From Bacillus sp. HMF5848 (GTDB taxonomy: Bacteria > Bacillota > Bacilli > Bacillales > HMF5848): DNA of 64,000 bases. The notes beneath the pieces are model-generated. The model did not search any database, had not been told where the DNA came from, and saw nothing but the letters and a program-made list of their open reading frames with translations. Location of the stretch: contig NZ_RWIV01000001.1 of NCBI RefSeq assembly GCF_003944835.1, positions 1,961,501 to 2,025,500 of the forward strand. The letters are read 5' to 3'. This document shows, in pieces, positions 8,580-17,924 of this stretch. Made by a program: the position numbers and the translations under genes. The number at the start of each line of letters is the position of its first letter. Within the stretch, counting starts at the first letter, position 1.

Positions 8580-10703
8580 ATGGACCAAGATAAACATACA
8601 TATACCATGGATTGGGCTGGTCGTAAGCTAACTGTTGAAGTTGGACAACTAGCAAAACAGGCAAACGGCGCAGTTCTCATTCGATATGGTGAAACAGTTG
8701 TATTAAGTACTGCTACGGCTTCAAAAGAACCGAAAGCAGTTGATTTCTTCCCGTTAACATGTAACTACGAAGAGCGATTGTATGCAGTAGGGAAAATTCC
8801 TGGTGGATTTATTAAGCGTGAAGGTCGACCTAGTGAAAAAGCAATTCTTGCAAGTCGATTAATTGACCGCCCAATTCGTCCGTTATTTGCAGATGGTTTC
8901 CGTAATGATGTTCAGGTTATAAGCATTGTTATGAGTGTAGACCAAAACTGCTCTTCAGAAATGGCAGCTATGTTTGGCTCGTCACTTGCATTATCTGTAT
9001 CAGATATACCTTTTGAAGGACCAATAGCTGGAGTTATTGTCGGTCGCATTAATAATGAATTTGTCATAAATCCTTCTGTTGAGCAATTAGAACAAAGTGA
9101 CATACACCTTGTTGTAGCAGGTACAAAGGATGCTATTAACATGGTTGAGGCCGGTGCTGATGAAGTGCCTGAAGATGTAATGCTTCAAGCCATCATGTTT
9201 GGCCACAACGAAATAAAGCGTTTAATTGAATTCCAAGAAACGATTGTCCGTGAAATTGGAAAAGAAAAAATGGAAGTTAAACTTTACGAGTTAGATGCAA
9301 CTCTTGAACAAGAAGTTCGCGCCTTAGCTGAGGAACAAATTAAAGCAGCTATTCAAGTACATGAGAAACATGCTCGTGAAAAAGCAATCAGTACTGTTAA
9401 AGCTACCGTAGAAAGTCAATATATTGAAAAAGAAGCGGATGAGCAAACTTTAAAACAAGTTAAGGAAATTTTAAGCAAAATTGTTAAAGAAGAAGTTCGT
9501 CGTCTTATTACGATTGAAAAGATTCGTCCTGACGGAAGGAAAGCTGATGAAATTCGTCCTTTATCTTCAGAAACTGCCATTTTACCTCGTACACACGGTT
9601 CTGGCCTGTTTACACGTGGACAAACTCAAGTGTTAAGCTCGTGTACGCTGGGGGCTTTAGGTGATGTGCAAATTTTAGATGGTCTTGGTATTGAAGAATC
9701 TAAGCGATTCATGCACCATTATAATTTCCCTTCATTTAGTGTTGGTGAAACAGGACCATTACGTGGACCAGGTCGCCGTGAAATCGGTCATGGGGCATTA
9801 GGAGAAAGAGCACTTGAACCTGTTATTCCGTCTGAGACAGACTTCCCATATACTGTTCGTTTAGTATCAGAGGTCCTTGAATCTAATGGATCTACTTCAC
9901 AAGCTAGTATTTGTGCTAGTACATTAGCAATGATGGACGCAGGGGTACCAATTAAAGCACCTGTTGCAGGAATAGCAATGGGACTTGTTAAATCTGGGGA
10001 GCACTACACAGTGTTAACAGATATTCAAGGTATGGAAGATCATTTAGGAGATATGGATTTCAAAGTTGCTGGGACCTCTAAGGGTGTTACGGCTCTTCAA
10101 ATGGATATTAAGATTGCAGGTTTAAGTCGCGATATTCTTGAAGAAGCTTTACTACAAGCTCAAAAAGGCCGCATTGAAATTCTAGAGCATATGATGACTA
10201 CAATTGATAAGCCTCGTGCTTCTCTATCACAATATGCGCCTAAGATTCTTACTATGAAAATTAACCCAGACAAGATCCGTGATGTTATTGGACCAAGCGG
10301 AAAACAGATAAATAAAATCATCGAAGAAACTGGTGTTAAGATTGATATCGAGCAAGATGGGACAGTCTTTATTGCAAGTATTAACGATGAAATGAATAAA
10401 AAGGCAAAGCAAATCATTGAAGATATTGTTCGAGAAGTTGAAGTTGGTCAAATGTATATGGGTAAAGTCAAGCGTATTGAAAAGTTTGGTGCTTTTCTAG
10501 AGATATTTGCTGGCAAAGATGGACTTGTTCATATTTCAGAGTTGGCTGAAGAACGTGTTAACAAAGTAGAAGATGTCATCAAGATTGGTGATGAATTACT
10601 TGTAAAAGTAATTAAAATTGATGATCAAGGTCGTGTGAACCTGTCTCGTAAAGTTGTGATTAAAGAGCAACGTGAGGCACAGGAGCGCCAAGAACAATCA
10701 TAA
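8580..10703 (+). CDS. pnp: Polyribonucleotide nucleotidyltransferase (PNPase)
   Basis: PNPase degrades RNA from the 3' end by phosphorolysis and works with RNase Y and other nucleases in mRNA turnover. The 707 residues show two RNase PH-like domains with a helical linker (the active second one includes [14 protein letters not shown] and [18 protein letters not shown]), a KH domain from about residue 558 ([17 protein letters not shown]) and an S1 domain ([13 protein letters not shown]). The start ATG follows GAGAGGGG at 7 bases. It stands as a single-gene unit with a terminator behind it. Genes for RNase Y, RNase J2 and Hfq lie in the same window. Confidence 0.98.
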   Translation: MDQDKHTYTMDWAGRKLTVEVGQLAKQANGAVLIRYGETVVLSTATASKEPKAVDFFPLTCNYEERLYAVGKIPGGFIKREGRPSEKAILASRLIDRPIRPLFADGFRNDVQVISIVMSVDQNCSSEMAAMFGSSLALSVSDIPFEGPIAGVIVGRINNEFVINPSVEQLEQSDIHLVVAGTKDAINMVEAGADEVPEDVMLQAIMFGHNEIKRLIEFQETIVREIGKEKMEVKLYELDATLEQEVRALAEEQIKAAIQVHEKHAREKAISTVKATVESQYIEKEADEQTLKQVKEILSKIVKEEVRRLITIEKIRPDGRKADEIRPLSSETAILPRTHGSGLFTRGQTQVLSSCTLGALGDVQILDGLGIEESKRFMHHYNFPSFSVGETGPLRGPGRREIGHGALGERALEPVIPSETDFPYTVRLVSEVLESNGSTSQASICASTLAMMDAGVPIKAPVAGIAMGLVKSGEHYTVLTDIQGMEDHLGDMDFKVAGTSKGVTALQMDIKIAGLSRDILEEALLQAQKGRIEILEHMMTTIDKPRASLSQYAPKILTMKINPDKIRDVIGPSGKQINKIIEETGVKIDIEQDGTVFIASINDEMNKKAKQIIEDIVREVEVGQMYMGKVKRIEKFGAFLEIFAGKDGLVHISELAEERVNKVEDVIKIGDELLVKVIKIDDQGRVNLSRKVVIKEQREAQERQEQS

Positions 10704-10743
10704 CAGTAGAATCAATATCATATTAATGTGATTTGAAATTTGG

Positions 10744-10769
10744 AAGCCTGGAGAGATCCTGGCTTTTTT
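10744..10769 (+). terminator. Terminator after pnp
   Basis: AAGCCTGG can pair with CCTGGCTT (one T-T mismatch) across a six-base loop, followed by TTTTTT. Confidence 0.8.
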
Positions 10770-10789
10770 ACTTGAAGTATAAGAAAGCT

Positions 10790-10815
10790 TGAAAATAGAT
10801 CGCTATCTATTTTCA
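10790..10815. repeat. Perfect 11-bp inverted repeat after pnp
   Basis: TGAAAATAGAT and ATCTATTTTCA flank CGCT, 20 bases after the pnp terminator. There is no T run after it, so it is not an obvious terminator. It could be a repeat remnant or a protein-binding site. Confidence 0.55.
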
Positions 10816-11174
10816 GCATCTTACGACTGATTAATAGAGTGTACCGTCCTTCTGAGGGTGAATCAGCTTTAAACGCTAATGCCCGCTTTTTCTTTCTTTT
10901 ATATTACGCCCTTGGAAAAACTGAACTGTGTATTTCTAGCGGGGATTAGGAGCCACAGCTTAATTTATAAGCTCATTTATCTAGGTAAACTTGTTGGGTA
11001 GCTCGACAGGCGCTCGTGTTTGATGTTAGCAAGCTTATCAACCTTATGTTTTGAATTGTTATGATAGTCGACAATTAGATGGTCGCGGATTGCTATGAAT
11101 ACGAGTTTACAATTTCTTTTTTGTTCTACCTTGTCCCCCTTTTACATAAGTCTAAAAGAAAGGGGGAATAATAA
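10816..11174. other. Gene-free gap with a degenerate repeat copy upstream of ylxY
   Basis: No gene is seen. It holds a 6-bp hairpin (10957-10973) and, near 11000-11036, a stretch (AGGCGCTCG, GATG, AAGCTT) that aligns with 19552-19579 in the large gap. The ylxY promoter is presumably in the last 150 bases, but no clear -35/-10 pair was found. The ribosome binding site is AAAGGGGGA. Confidence 0.4.
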
Positions 11175-12134
11175 ATGAAAAGAGTATGGTTGCAAATCAT
11201 AGCATTTGTCAGTATTGTACTAGTAACGTTTACAATAGTTGAAAATCCATATACAACAGACTACGTGTATTCTCTTAAGCAAGAGAGTATTGCTGTTAAT
11301 AAGCAAAAAGATTCCCTATTTATGGAGATAACTGCGAATGCTAGTAAATATGAAAAAAAAGCAGAAGATGCCAAAATAGATTCAGTTTGGAAAGCCATGC
11401 CGGGAATTAATGGTCTAAAAGTCGACATTGAGCAATCTTATGAGAATATGCAAAAGGATGGTAAATTTAGTCCTGACAAACTTGTATATGAACAAGTGTC
11501 TCCTAATATTCATCTTGATGATTTAGAGCCTGCCCCAATATATCGTGGACATCCAGAGAAACTGGCAGTAGCTTTTATGATTAATGTAGCTTGGGGAAAT
11601 GAATACATACCTTCTATGGTTGATACTTTAAAGAAAAACAATGTAAAAGCAACTTTCTTTTTAGAAGGACAATGGGTGAAGAATAATCCTGACCTTGCTA
11701 AAATGATTGTCGATGCAGGTTTTGAAGTAGGCAATCATGCATATACGCATCCGGATATGAAAACATTAACAAATGCTAGAATCCGTGATGAAATAGAAAA
11801 AACGAATGCTGTAATCGAGGTGACTACCGGAAAGGTGCCTTCTTTATTTGCTCCACCGAGTGGCAGCTATCGGGATGATGTTGTAAGTATTGCTCACGAA
11901 CAAAACTTAAAAACGATATTATGGACTGTAGATACGATTGATTGGCAAAAACCCACACCTGATGTTTTAATCAATAGGGTCATGTCAAAGTTACAACCTG
12001 GTGCTTTAGTTCTTATGCATCCAACTGAATCCACGGCTAAGTCACTAGAACCGCTCATAAGGTTGATTCAGTCGAAAAAACTATTGATTACAGATGTATC
12101 TACCACTCTAAGTGAAAAACGAATTATTAAATAA
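11175..12134 (+). CDS. ylxY: Polysaccharide deacetylase-like sporulation protein YlxY
   Basis: A 319-residue secreted or membrane-anchored protein: one hydrophobic N-terminal segment (residues 5-22), a 100-residue spacer, then a NodB-type deacetylase fold from about residue 128. The metal-binding histidines of NHxxxTH are present at residues 188 and 192. The first catalytic motif, normally TFDDG, reads FMINVAWGNE (134-143), so the metal-binding and catalytic aspartates are missing; the B. subtilis YlxY I recall reads likewise. It is therefore probably not a standard metal-dependent deacetylase. It heads a run with mlpA and ymxH. The link to sporulation rests on the family name. Confidence 0.88.
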   Translation: MKRVWLQIIAFVSIVLVTFTIVENPYTTDYVYSLKQESIAVNKQKDSLFMEITANASKYEKKAEDAKIDSVWKAMPGINGLKVDIEQSYENMQKDGKFSPDKLVYEQVSPNIHLDDLEPAPIYRGHPEKLAVAFMINVAWGNEYIPSMVDTLKKNNVKATFFLEGQWVKNNPDLAKMIVDAGFEVGNHAYTHPDMKTLTNARIRDEIEKTNAVIEVTTGKVPSLFAPPSGSYRDDVVSIAHEQNLKTILWTVDTIDWQKPTPDVLINRVMSKLQPGALVLMHPTESTAKSLEPLIRLIQSKKLLITDVSTTLSEKRIIK

Positions 12135-12178
12135 GCATTTAATTTTTCTTAGTAAATAATAATAAGGGGGTCCCAACC

Positions 12179-13417
12179 TTGATTGAAAAATATACATGTA
12201 AAAATGGTGTAAGAATAGTATTAGAAAAAATCCCAACAGTACGGTCTGTAGCTATAGGAGTTTGGATTGGGACGGGGTCAAGAAATGAAACTCTTGAAAA
12301 TAACGGGGTATCTCATTTTTTAGAACATATGTTTTTCAAAGGTACGAAAAATCGATCCGCACGGGAAATAGCAGAGTCATTCGATAGCATTGGTGGGCAA
12401 GTAAATGCGTTTACGTCAAAAGAATATACGTGTTATTACGCTAAGGTATTGGATGAACATGCTGCAACAGCATTAAATATTCTTCAAGATATGTTTTTTA
12501 ATTCTTTATTTGACAATGAGGAACTCAATAAAGAGAAAAATGTTGTTCTTGAAGAAATTAAAATGTACGAGGATACACCTGATGATATAGTTCACGATTT
12601 ACTGAGTAAAGCTACATATAAAGACCATCCATTGGGGTATCCAATTTTAGGCACAGAAGAAACACTGAAAAGCTTCGGCCCAGATAGCTTACGCCAATAT
12701 ATGAATGAGACATACACACCTGAAAATGTTGTTGTTTCGATTGCGGGCAACGTTGATAGTTCATTTATTAAAGAGGTAGAGAGCTACTTCGGAAGTTATG
12801 AAACAACGAAAGAAGCTAAAGGCTATTCTGTACCTGTTTTTTATACTGACAAGCTAGCGCGTAAAAAGGAAACAGAACAAGTACATTTATGTATTGGATA
12901 TAAGGGACTGCCTGTTGGGCATGATGATATGTATAACTTAATTGTTTTAAATAACATACTTGGCGGTAGTATGAGCAGTCGTTTGTTTCAAGAAGTTCGT
13001 GAACAACGCGGTCTTGCTTATTCCATTTTTTCATATCACTCTTCGTATGCTGATAATGGTATGCTTACAGTATATGGAGGAACAGCAAATCAACAGTTAG
13101 ACTTATTGTTTGATACCATTCAAAATACATTACATACACTTATTGAAAATGGTATTGATGATAAAGAGTTATACAATAGTAAGGAACAAATGAAAGGTAA
13201 TTTAGTATTAAGTCTAGAAAGCACAAATAGTAGAATGAGCCGAAATGGTAAAAATGAACTTTTATTAAAAAGACATCGTAGCATAGATGAAATTATAGAA
13301 AGCATCAATGCTGTAAATGTAAATAAGGTTAATAAGTTAGCAAAGGATATATTTTCGTCTGAGTATTCTGTAGCGTTAATAAGTCCTACTGGTGAATTAC
13401 CTAAAACTTTAAAATAA
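12179..13417 (+). CDS. mlpA: M16 family zinc peptidase MlpA (YmxG)
   Basis: A 412-residue processing-peptidase-like protein. The inverted zinc motif HFLEH is at residues 46-50, with the downstream glutamate region NVVLEEIKMYED, so it should be catalytically competent. The C-terminal M16 half carries GLAYSIFSYHSSY. It starts with TTG, 8 bases after AAGGGGG. The neighbours are ylxY and ymxH, as in B. subtilis, where this gene has been linked to control of extracellular protease levels; that role is known from the family and not shown here. Confidence 0.93.
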   Translation: MIEKYTCKNGVRIVLEKIPTVRSVAIGVWIGTGSRNETLENNGVSHFLEHMFFKGTKNRSAREIAESFDSIGGQVNAFTSKEYTCYYAKVLDEHAATALNILQDMFFNSLFDNEELNKEKNVVLEEIKMYEDTPDDIVHDLLSKATYKDHPLGYPILGTEETLKSFGPDSLRQYMNETYTPENVVVSIAGNVDSSFIKEVESYFGSYETTKEAKGYSVPVFYTDKLARKKETEQVHLCIGYKGLPVGHDDMYNLIVLNNILGGSMSSRLFQEVREQRGLAYSIFSYHSSYADNGMLTVYGGTANQQLDLLFDTIQNTLHTLIENGIDDKELYNSKEQMKGNLVLSLESTNSRMSRNGKNELLLKRHRSIDEIIESINAVNVNKVNKLAKDIFSSEYSVALISPTGELPKTLK

Positions 13418-13485
13418 AAAAACTTTTTAAATTACTCATTTTTACTGTTCCTTCCTGTTATACATAGTAATAGGGGGGGCGAAAC

Positions 13486-13734
13486 ATGAGGTTAAGTGAA
13501 TTAAGTGGGAAAGAAATTGTTGATGTGAAAAGGGCTGAGCGTTTAGGTATATTAGGGCAAACGGATTTAGAGATTAATGAACAAACCGGTCAAATAAATG
13601 CACTTATTATTCCGACACAGAAATGGTTCGGATTGAGAAAGCAGGGAAGCGAAGTTCGCGTAGCTTGGCAACATATTAAGAAAATAGGTGCAGATATGGT
13701 TATTATAGATATACCTGGTGAAGAAGAAGACTGA
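13486..13734 (+). CDS. ymxH: YlmC/YmxH family PRC-barrel sporulation protein
   Basis: An 82-residue PRC-barrel protein of the YlmC/YmxH family. MRLSELSGKEIVDVKRAERLG and the WFGLRKQGSEVRV strand are typical. The ribosome binding site is an unusually G-rich AGGGGGGGCG. The terminator stem begins inside its last codons, so the gene ends the ylxY-mlpA-ymxH unit. Members are found in spore formers; the molecular role is unknown. Confidence 0.88.
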   Translation: MRLSELSGKEIVDVKRAERLGILGQTDLEINEQTGQINALIIPTQKWFGLRKQGSEVRVAWQHIKKIGADMVIIDIPGEEED

Positions 13735-13759
13735 CAGAGCAATCTGTCGGTTTTTTTTT
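13731..13759 (+). terminator. Terminator overlapping the ymxH stop codon
   Basis: Eight-base stem (13731-13738 with 13743-13750, one G-T pair), GCAA loop, nine T residues. The 5' arm contains the TGA stop codon. Confidence 0.9.
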
Positions 13760-13829
13760 ACTTTCAATTAAATTAACTATAACAATATTATGTTAATAAG
13801 AAATTTACAGTGAATAGTCATTTTTGATT

Positions 13830-13858
13830 CACCTATTTATGGGTGATTACATAATATG
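13830..13858 (+). promoter_or_regulatory. Sigma-K-like promoter for dpaAB (candidate)
   Basis: CACC at 13830-13833, 16 bases, then CATAATATG at 13850-13858. This fits the late mother-cell sigma-K consensus (mACm, N16, CATAnnnTA) with one mismatch in the last base. B. subtilis dpaAB (spoVF) is sigma-K dependent, so such a site is expected here. It lies about 92 bases before the start codon. Confidence 0.4.
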
Positions 13859-13950
13859 TTGTGGGAATAAGGAATTGGGCATTTGTCATACAACAAGTCA
13901 GTTGTCACGTATTGCATATTATTAAAATATGTATAAAAGAAGGTGAATAT

Positions 13951-14847
13951 ATGCTTACCGATATGCATGTTGCTGTCATAGGTGGGGATGCACGACAGCT
14001 AGAAGTGATAAGAAAGTTAACGGAACTCGATGCAAAGCTGACTTTGATTGGTTTTGATCAGTTAGACCACGGGTTCACAGGTGCTTCAAAAGCACAAATA
14101 ACTGAGGTCGATTTTTCAAATATAGATGCGATTATCTTACCAGTACCCGGCACTTCTCTTGAAGGGAAGATTGAAACGATATTCTCAAATGAAACAGTTG
14201 TCTTAACCGAAGAAATACTTGCTAATACCCCTGAACATTGTACGATATATTCGGGCATAAGCAATGCGTATCTAGACAAAATTATCAATTCAACTGATAG
14301 AAAGCTAGTAAAGTTATTTGAACGTGATGATGTTGCTATTTATAACTCTATTCCAACAGTTGAAGGCACTATTATGATGGTGATTCAACACACAGATATA
14401 ACAATCCACGGTTCGCGAGTTGCGGTCCTTGGTTTAGGACGTGTAGGAATGAGTGTTGCGAGAAGTTTTCATGCACTCGGTGCTAAAGTAAAAGTAGGTG
14501 CTCGAAAAACAGAGCATGTTGCTCGTATATCAGAAATGGGGCTTGAGCCTTTCTATTTATCTGATCTCGAAAAAGAAGTACAGGATATAGATGTTTGTAT
14601 CAATACGGTGCCAGATTTAATTGTAACAGCAAGAGTTATCTCAAAAATGCCTGCCCACACGTTAATTATAGATCTGGCCTCCAAGCCAGGAGGAACAGAT
14701 TTCCGCTATGCAGAAAAACGAGGTGTAAAAGCATTATTGGCACCAGGCTTACCTGGTATTGTAGCACCTAAAACAGCTGGTCAGATTGTCGCAAACGTAT
14801 TGGCTAATTTACTTTCGGAAGATTTAATAGATCGAAAGGAGATATGA
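13951..14847 (+). CDS. dpaA: Dipicolinate synthase subunit A (SpoVFA)
   Basis: DpaA with DpaB makes dipicolinic acid from the dihydrodipicolinate pathway intermediate in the mother cell; the product loads the spore core with calcium. The 298 residues show an N-terminal domain (VAVIGGDARQLEVIRKL) and a Rossmann NAD(P)-binding domain with VLGLGRVGMSVAR. The ATG giving MLTDMHVAVIGG follows AGAAGGTGA; the GTG at 13861 would add 30 residues of no family likeness. It overlaps the dpaB upstream region and shares the operon. Confidence 0.95.
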   Translation: MLTDMHVAVIGGDARQLEVIRKLTELDAKLTLIGFDQLDHGFTGASKAQITEVDFSNIDAIILPVPGTSLEGKIETIFSNETVVLTEEILANTPEHCTIYSGISNAYLDKIINSTDRKLVKLFERDDVAIYNSIPTVEGTIMMVIQHTDITIHGSRVAVLGLGRVGMSVARSFHALGAKVKVGARKTEHVARISEMGLEPFYLSDLEKEVQDIDVCINTVPDLIVTARVISKMPAHTLIIDLASKPGGTDFRYAEKRGVKALLAPGLPGIVAPKTAGQIVANVLANLLSEDLIDRKEI

Positions 14848-14852
14848 TATAC

Positions 14853-15446
14853 ATGATTTTAAAGGGGAAACGTATTGGTTTTGGTTTGACGGGATCACAT
14901 TGTACGTATGATGCGGTACTACCTGAAATTCAAAAGCTAGTAGATGCTGGTGCAGATGTCTGGCCAGTTGCGACTTTCAATGTAAAAAGTACAACAACAC
15001 GCTTTGCGGAAGGTGAAGAGCTTGTAAAGAAAATTGAAGACATTACGGGTAATTCTATTATAGATTCTATTGTAAAAGCAGAACCCCTTGGGCCTAAGAC
15101 ACCGTTAGATTGTATGGTTGTGGCTCCTCTTACTGGAAACTCTATGAGTAAATTTGCAAATGCAATGACAGATTCTCCTGTTTTAATGGCTGCAAAGGCT
15201 ACACTAAGAAATCAAAATCCTGTTGTTCTAGGTATCTCAACTAATGATGCCCTTGGATTAAATGGTGTGAACTTAATGAGATTAATGGCAACAAAAAATA
15301 TATACTTTATTCCATTTGGTCAAGATGATCCTATTAAAAAACCGAACTCAATGGTAGCGAAAATGGAGCTATTATCTGATACGGTAGAAGCAGCTTTAGA
15401 AGGAAAACAATTTCAGCCTGTTGTTATCGAAAAGTTTCGTGATTAA
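14853..15446 (+). CDS. dpaB: Dipicolinate synthase subunit B (SpoVFB)
   Basis: A 197-residue flavoprotein-like subunit of dipicolinate synthase. RIGFGLTGSHCTYDAVLPE, VKAEPLGPKTPLDCMVVAPLTGNSMSKFANAMTDSPV and GISTNDALG match the family closely. An in-frame ATG at 14844 is only two bases from AAGGAG; the ATG at 14853 has the normal spacing and was chosen. It ends at a strong terminator, after which asd has its own region, so dpaAB form a two-gene unit although all the precursor genes follow directly. Confidence 0.95.
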   Translation: MILKGKRIGFGLTGSHCTYDAVLPEIQKLVDAGADVWPVATFNVKSTTTRFAEGEELVKKIEDITGNSIIDSIVKAEPLGPKTPLDCMVVAPLTGNSMSKFANAMTDSPVLMAAKATLRNQNPVVLGISTNDALGLNGVNLMRLMATKNIYFIPFGQDDPIKKPNSMVAKMELLSDTVEAALEGKQFQPVVIEKFRD

Positions 15447-15466
15447 CATTTGCTTTTTATAAATAA

Positions 15467-15500
15467 AGAGGAGATTTTTTAAGAAAATCTTCTCTTATTT
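15467..15500 (+). terminator. Terminator after dpaB
   Basis: 12-bp stem (15467-15478 with 15484-15495, one G-T pair) closing TTAAG, followed by TTATTT. Confidence 0.85.
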
Positions 15501-15594
15501 CTATGTGATATGTGTTAAAATTACTGCTATATATGAAATTATCGTTATAATATTAGAGGCTAACCTTTGATTAGCATGGAAGGGGTTATTATAA

Positions 15595-16638
15595 ATGAGC
15601 AATAAACAATATCACGTTGCTGTTGTAGGTGCAACAGGTGCAGTAGGTACACAAATGATGCAAATGTTAATTGATAGAGACTTTCCTATTTCTAAACTGA
15701 CTCTTTTATCGAGTCCTCGTTCTGCTGGGAAAGTTGTAAAGTTTAAAGACGAAGAAATTACAATTCAAGTAGCAACTCCTGATAGCTTCGAAGGTGTCGA
15801 AATTGCACTATTTAGTGCAGGTGGAAGTGTCTCTAAAGAATTAGCACCAGAAGCAGCAAAGCGGGGTGCCATCGTTATCGATAATACGAGTGCATTTAGA
15901 ATGGACCCTAATGTGCCACTAGTTGTTCCAGAAGTGAATGAGAATGATTTGCATCGACATAATGGTATCATCGCGAATCCTAACTGTTCAACAATTCAAA
16001 TGGTTGTTGCCTTAGAACCCATTCGCAAAGCATATGGTCTAAATAAAATTATTGTATCAACATATCAAGCCGTATCAGGGGCGGGTGCTTCTGCTGTAGC
16101 AGAGTTGGAAGAACAATCTGCTGCTATACTACGTGGAGATGCAGTGAAAGCTGAAATATTACCAGTGAAAAGTGACGAAAAGCACTATCAAATTGCATTT
16201 AATGCTATTCCTCAAATAGATAAATTCCAAGACAATGGATTTACGTATGAGGAGATGAAGATGATTAATGAGACAAAGAAGATCATGCACCTTCCTGATG
16301 TTCAAGTAGCTGCAACTTGTGTACGTATACCGATTATGACAGGGCACTCTGAATCAGTATATATTGAAACAGATAGCACAAATGTAACAGCTCATGATGT
16401 AAAAATATTATTGCAAGATGCACCTGGAGTTGTCCTTCAGGATGATCCAAGCAAGCAATTGTACCCATTGCCTGCCGATTGTGTAGGTAAACCAGACGTA
16501 TTTGTCGGTCGTATTCGAAAAGATTTAGACCGTGATAATGGCTTTCATTTATGGATTGTATCTGATAATCTTTTAAAAGGTGCTGCTTGGAACTCAGTGC
16601 AAATAGCAGAAAGTCTAATAAAATTAGGGCTAGTTTAA
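15595..16638 (+). CDS. asd: Aspartate-semialdehyde dehydrogenase
   Basis: Asd reduces aspartyl phosphate to aspartate semialdehyde with NADPH, the branch point toward diaminopimelate, lysine, threonine and methionine. The 347 residues include the nucleotide loop [10 protein letters not shown] at the start, the catalytic cysteine in ANPNCSTIQ (residue 131) and [10 protein letters not shown]. It starts at ATG after GAAGGGG. A TATAAT at 15546-15551 could be its -10, but no matching -35 is seen. It is followed by dapG and dapA, giving three consecutive steps. Confidence 0.96.
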   Translation: MSNKQYHVAVVGATGAVGTQMMQMLIDRDFPISKLTLLSSPRSAGKVVKFKDEEITIQVATPDSFEGVEIALFSAGGSVSKELAPEAAKRGAIVIDNTSAFRMDPNVPLVVPEVNENDLHRHNGIIANPNCSTIQMVVALEPIRKAYGLNKIIVSTYQAVSGAGASAVAELEEQSAAILRGDAVKAEILPVKSDEKHYQIAFNAIPQIDKFQDNGFTYEEMKMINETKKIMHLPDVQVAATCVRIPIMTGHSESVYIETDSTNVTAHDVKILLQDAPGVVLQDDPSKQLYPLPADCVGKPDVFVGRIRKDLDRDNGFHLWIVSDNLLKGAAWNSVQIAESLIKLGLV

Positions 16639-16672
16639 TTTTGATGTATTAAATAATATTTGAGGTGTTTTC

Positions 16673-17920
16673 ATGAAAATCATCGTGCAAAAGTTCGGTG
16701 GTACATCAGTTCGTGATGAAAAAGGTCGAGAACGAGCTCGTTATCATATCGAAAATGCTATAAGAGAAGGATATAAAGTAGTTGTAGTCGTGTCAGCAAT
16801 GGGGAGAAAAGGCGAGCCATATGCAACTGATACGCTGTTAAGTTTAATTAACTATCCAAATTCTTATGTGTCAAAAAGAGAACAAGACATGCTCGTTTCT
16901 GTAGGTGAAACAATATCATCCGTTGTTTTCTCAAATATGCTTAATAGCCATTCTATAAAGAGTGTTGCACTATCTGGTGCTTTAGCAGGTTTTCTTACGA
17001 ACGATGATTTTTCAAATGCTAAAATTATCGACATGAATTGTGAGAGAGTAGTAAACGAATTAAAATCAGTTGATGTAGTTGTAGTTACAGGCTTCCAAGG
17101 GGCTACACAATCAGGTGAGATTACGACAATAGGGCGTGGAGGCAGTGATACATCTGCTGCAGCACTAGGTGTAGCATTAAACGCTAATTGGATAGACATT
17201 TTTACTGACGTGGATGGTGTTATGACAGCTGATCCTCGTCTTGTTGATAATGCTCGTCCGTTAACAACTGTGACTTATAATGAGATTAGCAATATGGCAT
17301 ACCAAGGTGCTAAAGTCATTCATCCTAGAGCTGTAGAGATCGCTATGCATGCTAAAATTCCTATTAGAATTAGATCTACTTATACCGATCAATTAGGGAC
17401 ACTTGTAACTTCGTATGACAAGGCTAAAAAGGAAATAGATATCCACGACCGCTTAGTAACAGGGATTGCGCATGTATCAGGTGTCACACAAATAAAAGTA
17501 ATTGCTAAAAAAGGTGATTATGACTTACAAGCTGATGTATTTAAAGCAATGGCTAATGAAGGAATTAGTGTTGATTTTATTAATATATCACCACATGATA
17601 TTATATATACCGTCTCTGATGATGTGGCAGATAAAGCAGTATCTGTACTCCAAAGAATAGGTCACGAACCGATGATTACAAAGCACTGCTGCAAAGTATC
17701 CACAGTCGGAGCTGGAATAGCAGGTGTTCCTGGTGTAACCGCAAAAATTGTGACAGCATTATCAGAGGAAGGCATTCAAATTCTACAATCAGCTGATAGT
17801 CATACTACAATTTGGGTACTTGTTAAGGAAACAGATCTTGTTAAAGCTGTAAATGCTTTGCATAATGCCTTTGATTTAGGGATGGAATCCAAGCAAGTAC
17901 CATCAGTAAATGAGGAGTGA
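16673..17920 (+). CDS. dapG: Aspartokinase I (diaminopimelate-type)
   Basis: Aspartokinase phosphorylates aspartate at the entry of the aspartate pathway. The 415-residue product has VQKFGGTSV at the start, GRGGSDTSAAALG, the TDVDGV loop and two C-terminal ACT domains (from about residue 270). In B. subtilis this isozyme responds to diaminopimelate and serves cell wall and spore dipicolinate. The position next to asd and dapA supports DapG rather than LysC or ThrD. No lysine riboswitch precedes it. The stop codon lies next to the dapA ribosome binding site, so translation is probably coupled. Confidence 0.95.
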   Translation: MKIIVQKFGGTSVRDEKGRERARYHIENAIREGYKVVVVVSAMGRKGEPYATDTLLSLINYPNSYVSKREQDMLVSVGETISSVVFSNMLNSHSIKSVALSGALAGFLTNDDFSNAKIIDMNCERVVNELKSVDVVVVTGFQGATQSGEITTIGRGGSDTSAAALGVALNANWIDIFTDVDGVMTADPRLVDNARPLTTVTYNEISNMAYQGAKVIHPRAVEIAMHAKIPIRIRSTYTDQLGTLVTSYDKAKKEIDIHDRLVTGIAHVSGVTQIKVIAKKGDYDLQADVFKAMANEGISVDFINISPHDIIYTVSDDVADKAVSVLQRIGHEPMITKHCCKVSTVGAGIAGVPGVTAKIVTALSEEGIQILQSADSHTTIWVLVKETDLVKAVNALHNAFDLGMESKQVPSVNEE

Positions 17921-17924
17921 AATG

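Noticed and set aside
15546-15551. asd promoter from TATAAT
   Set aside because: No -35 at an acceptable distance and no extended -10; noted in the asd entry only.
16673-16700. Lysine riboswitch before the aspartate pathway genes
   Set aside because: The gaps before asd and dapG are too short and lack the long folded leader of an L-box; fits DapG rather than the lysine-controlled isozyme.
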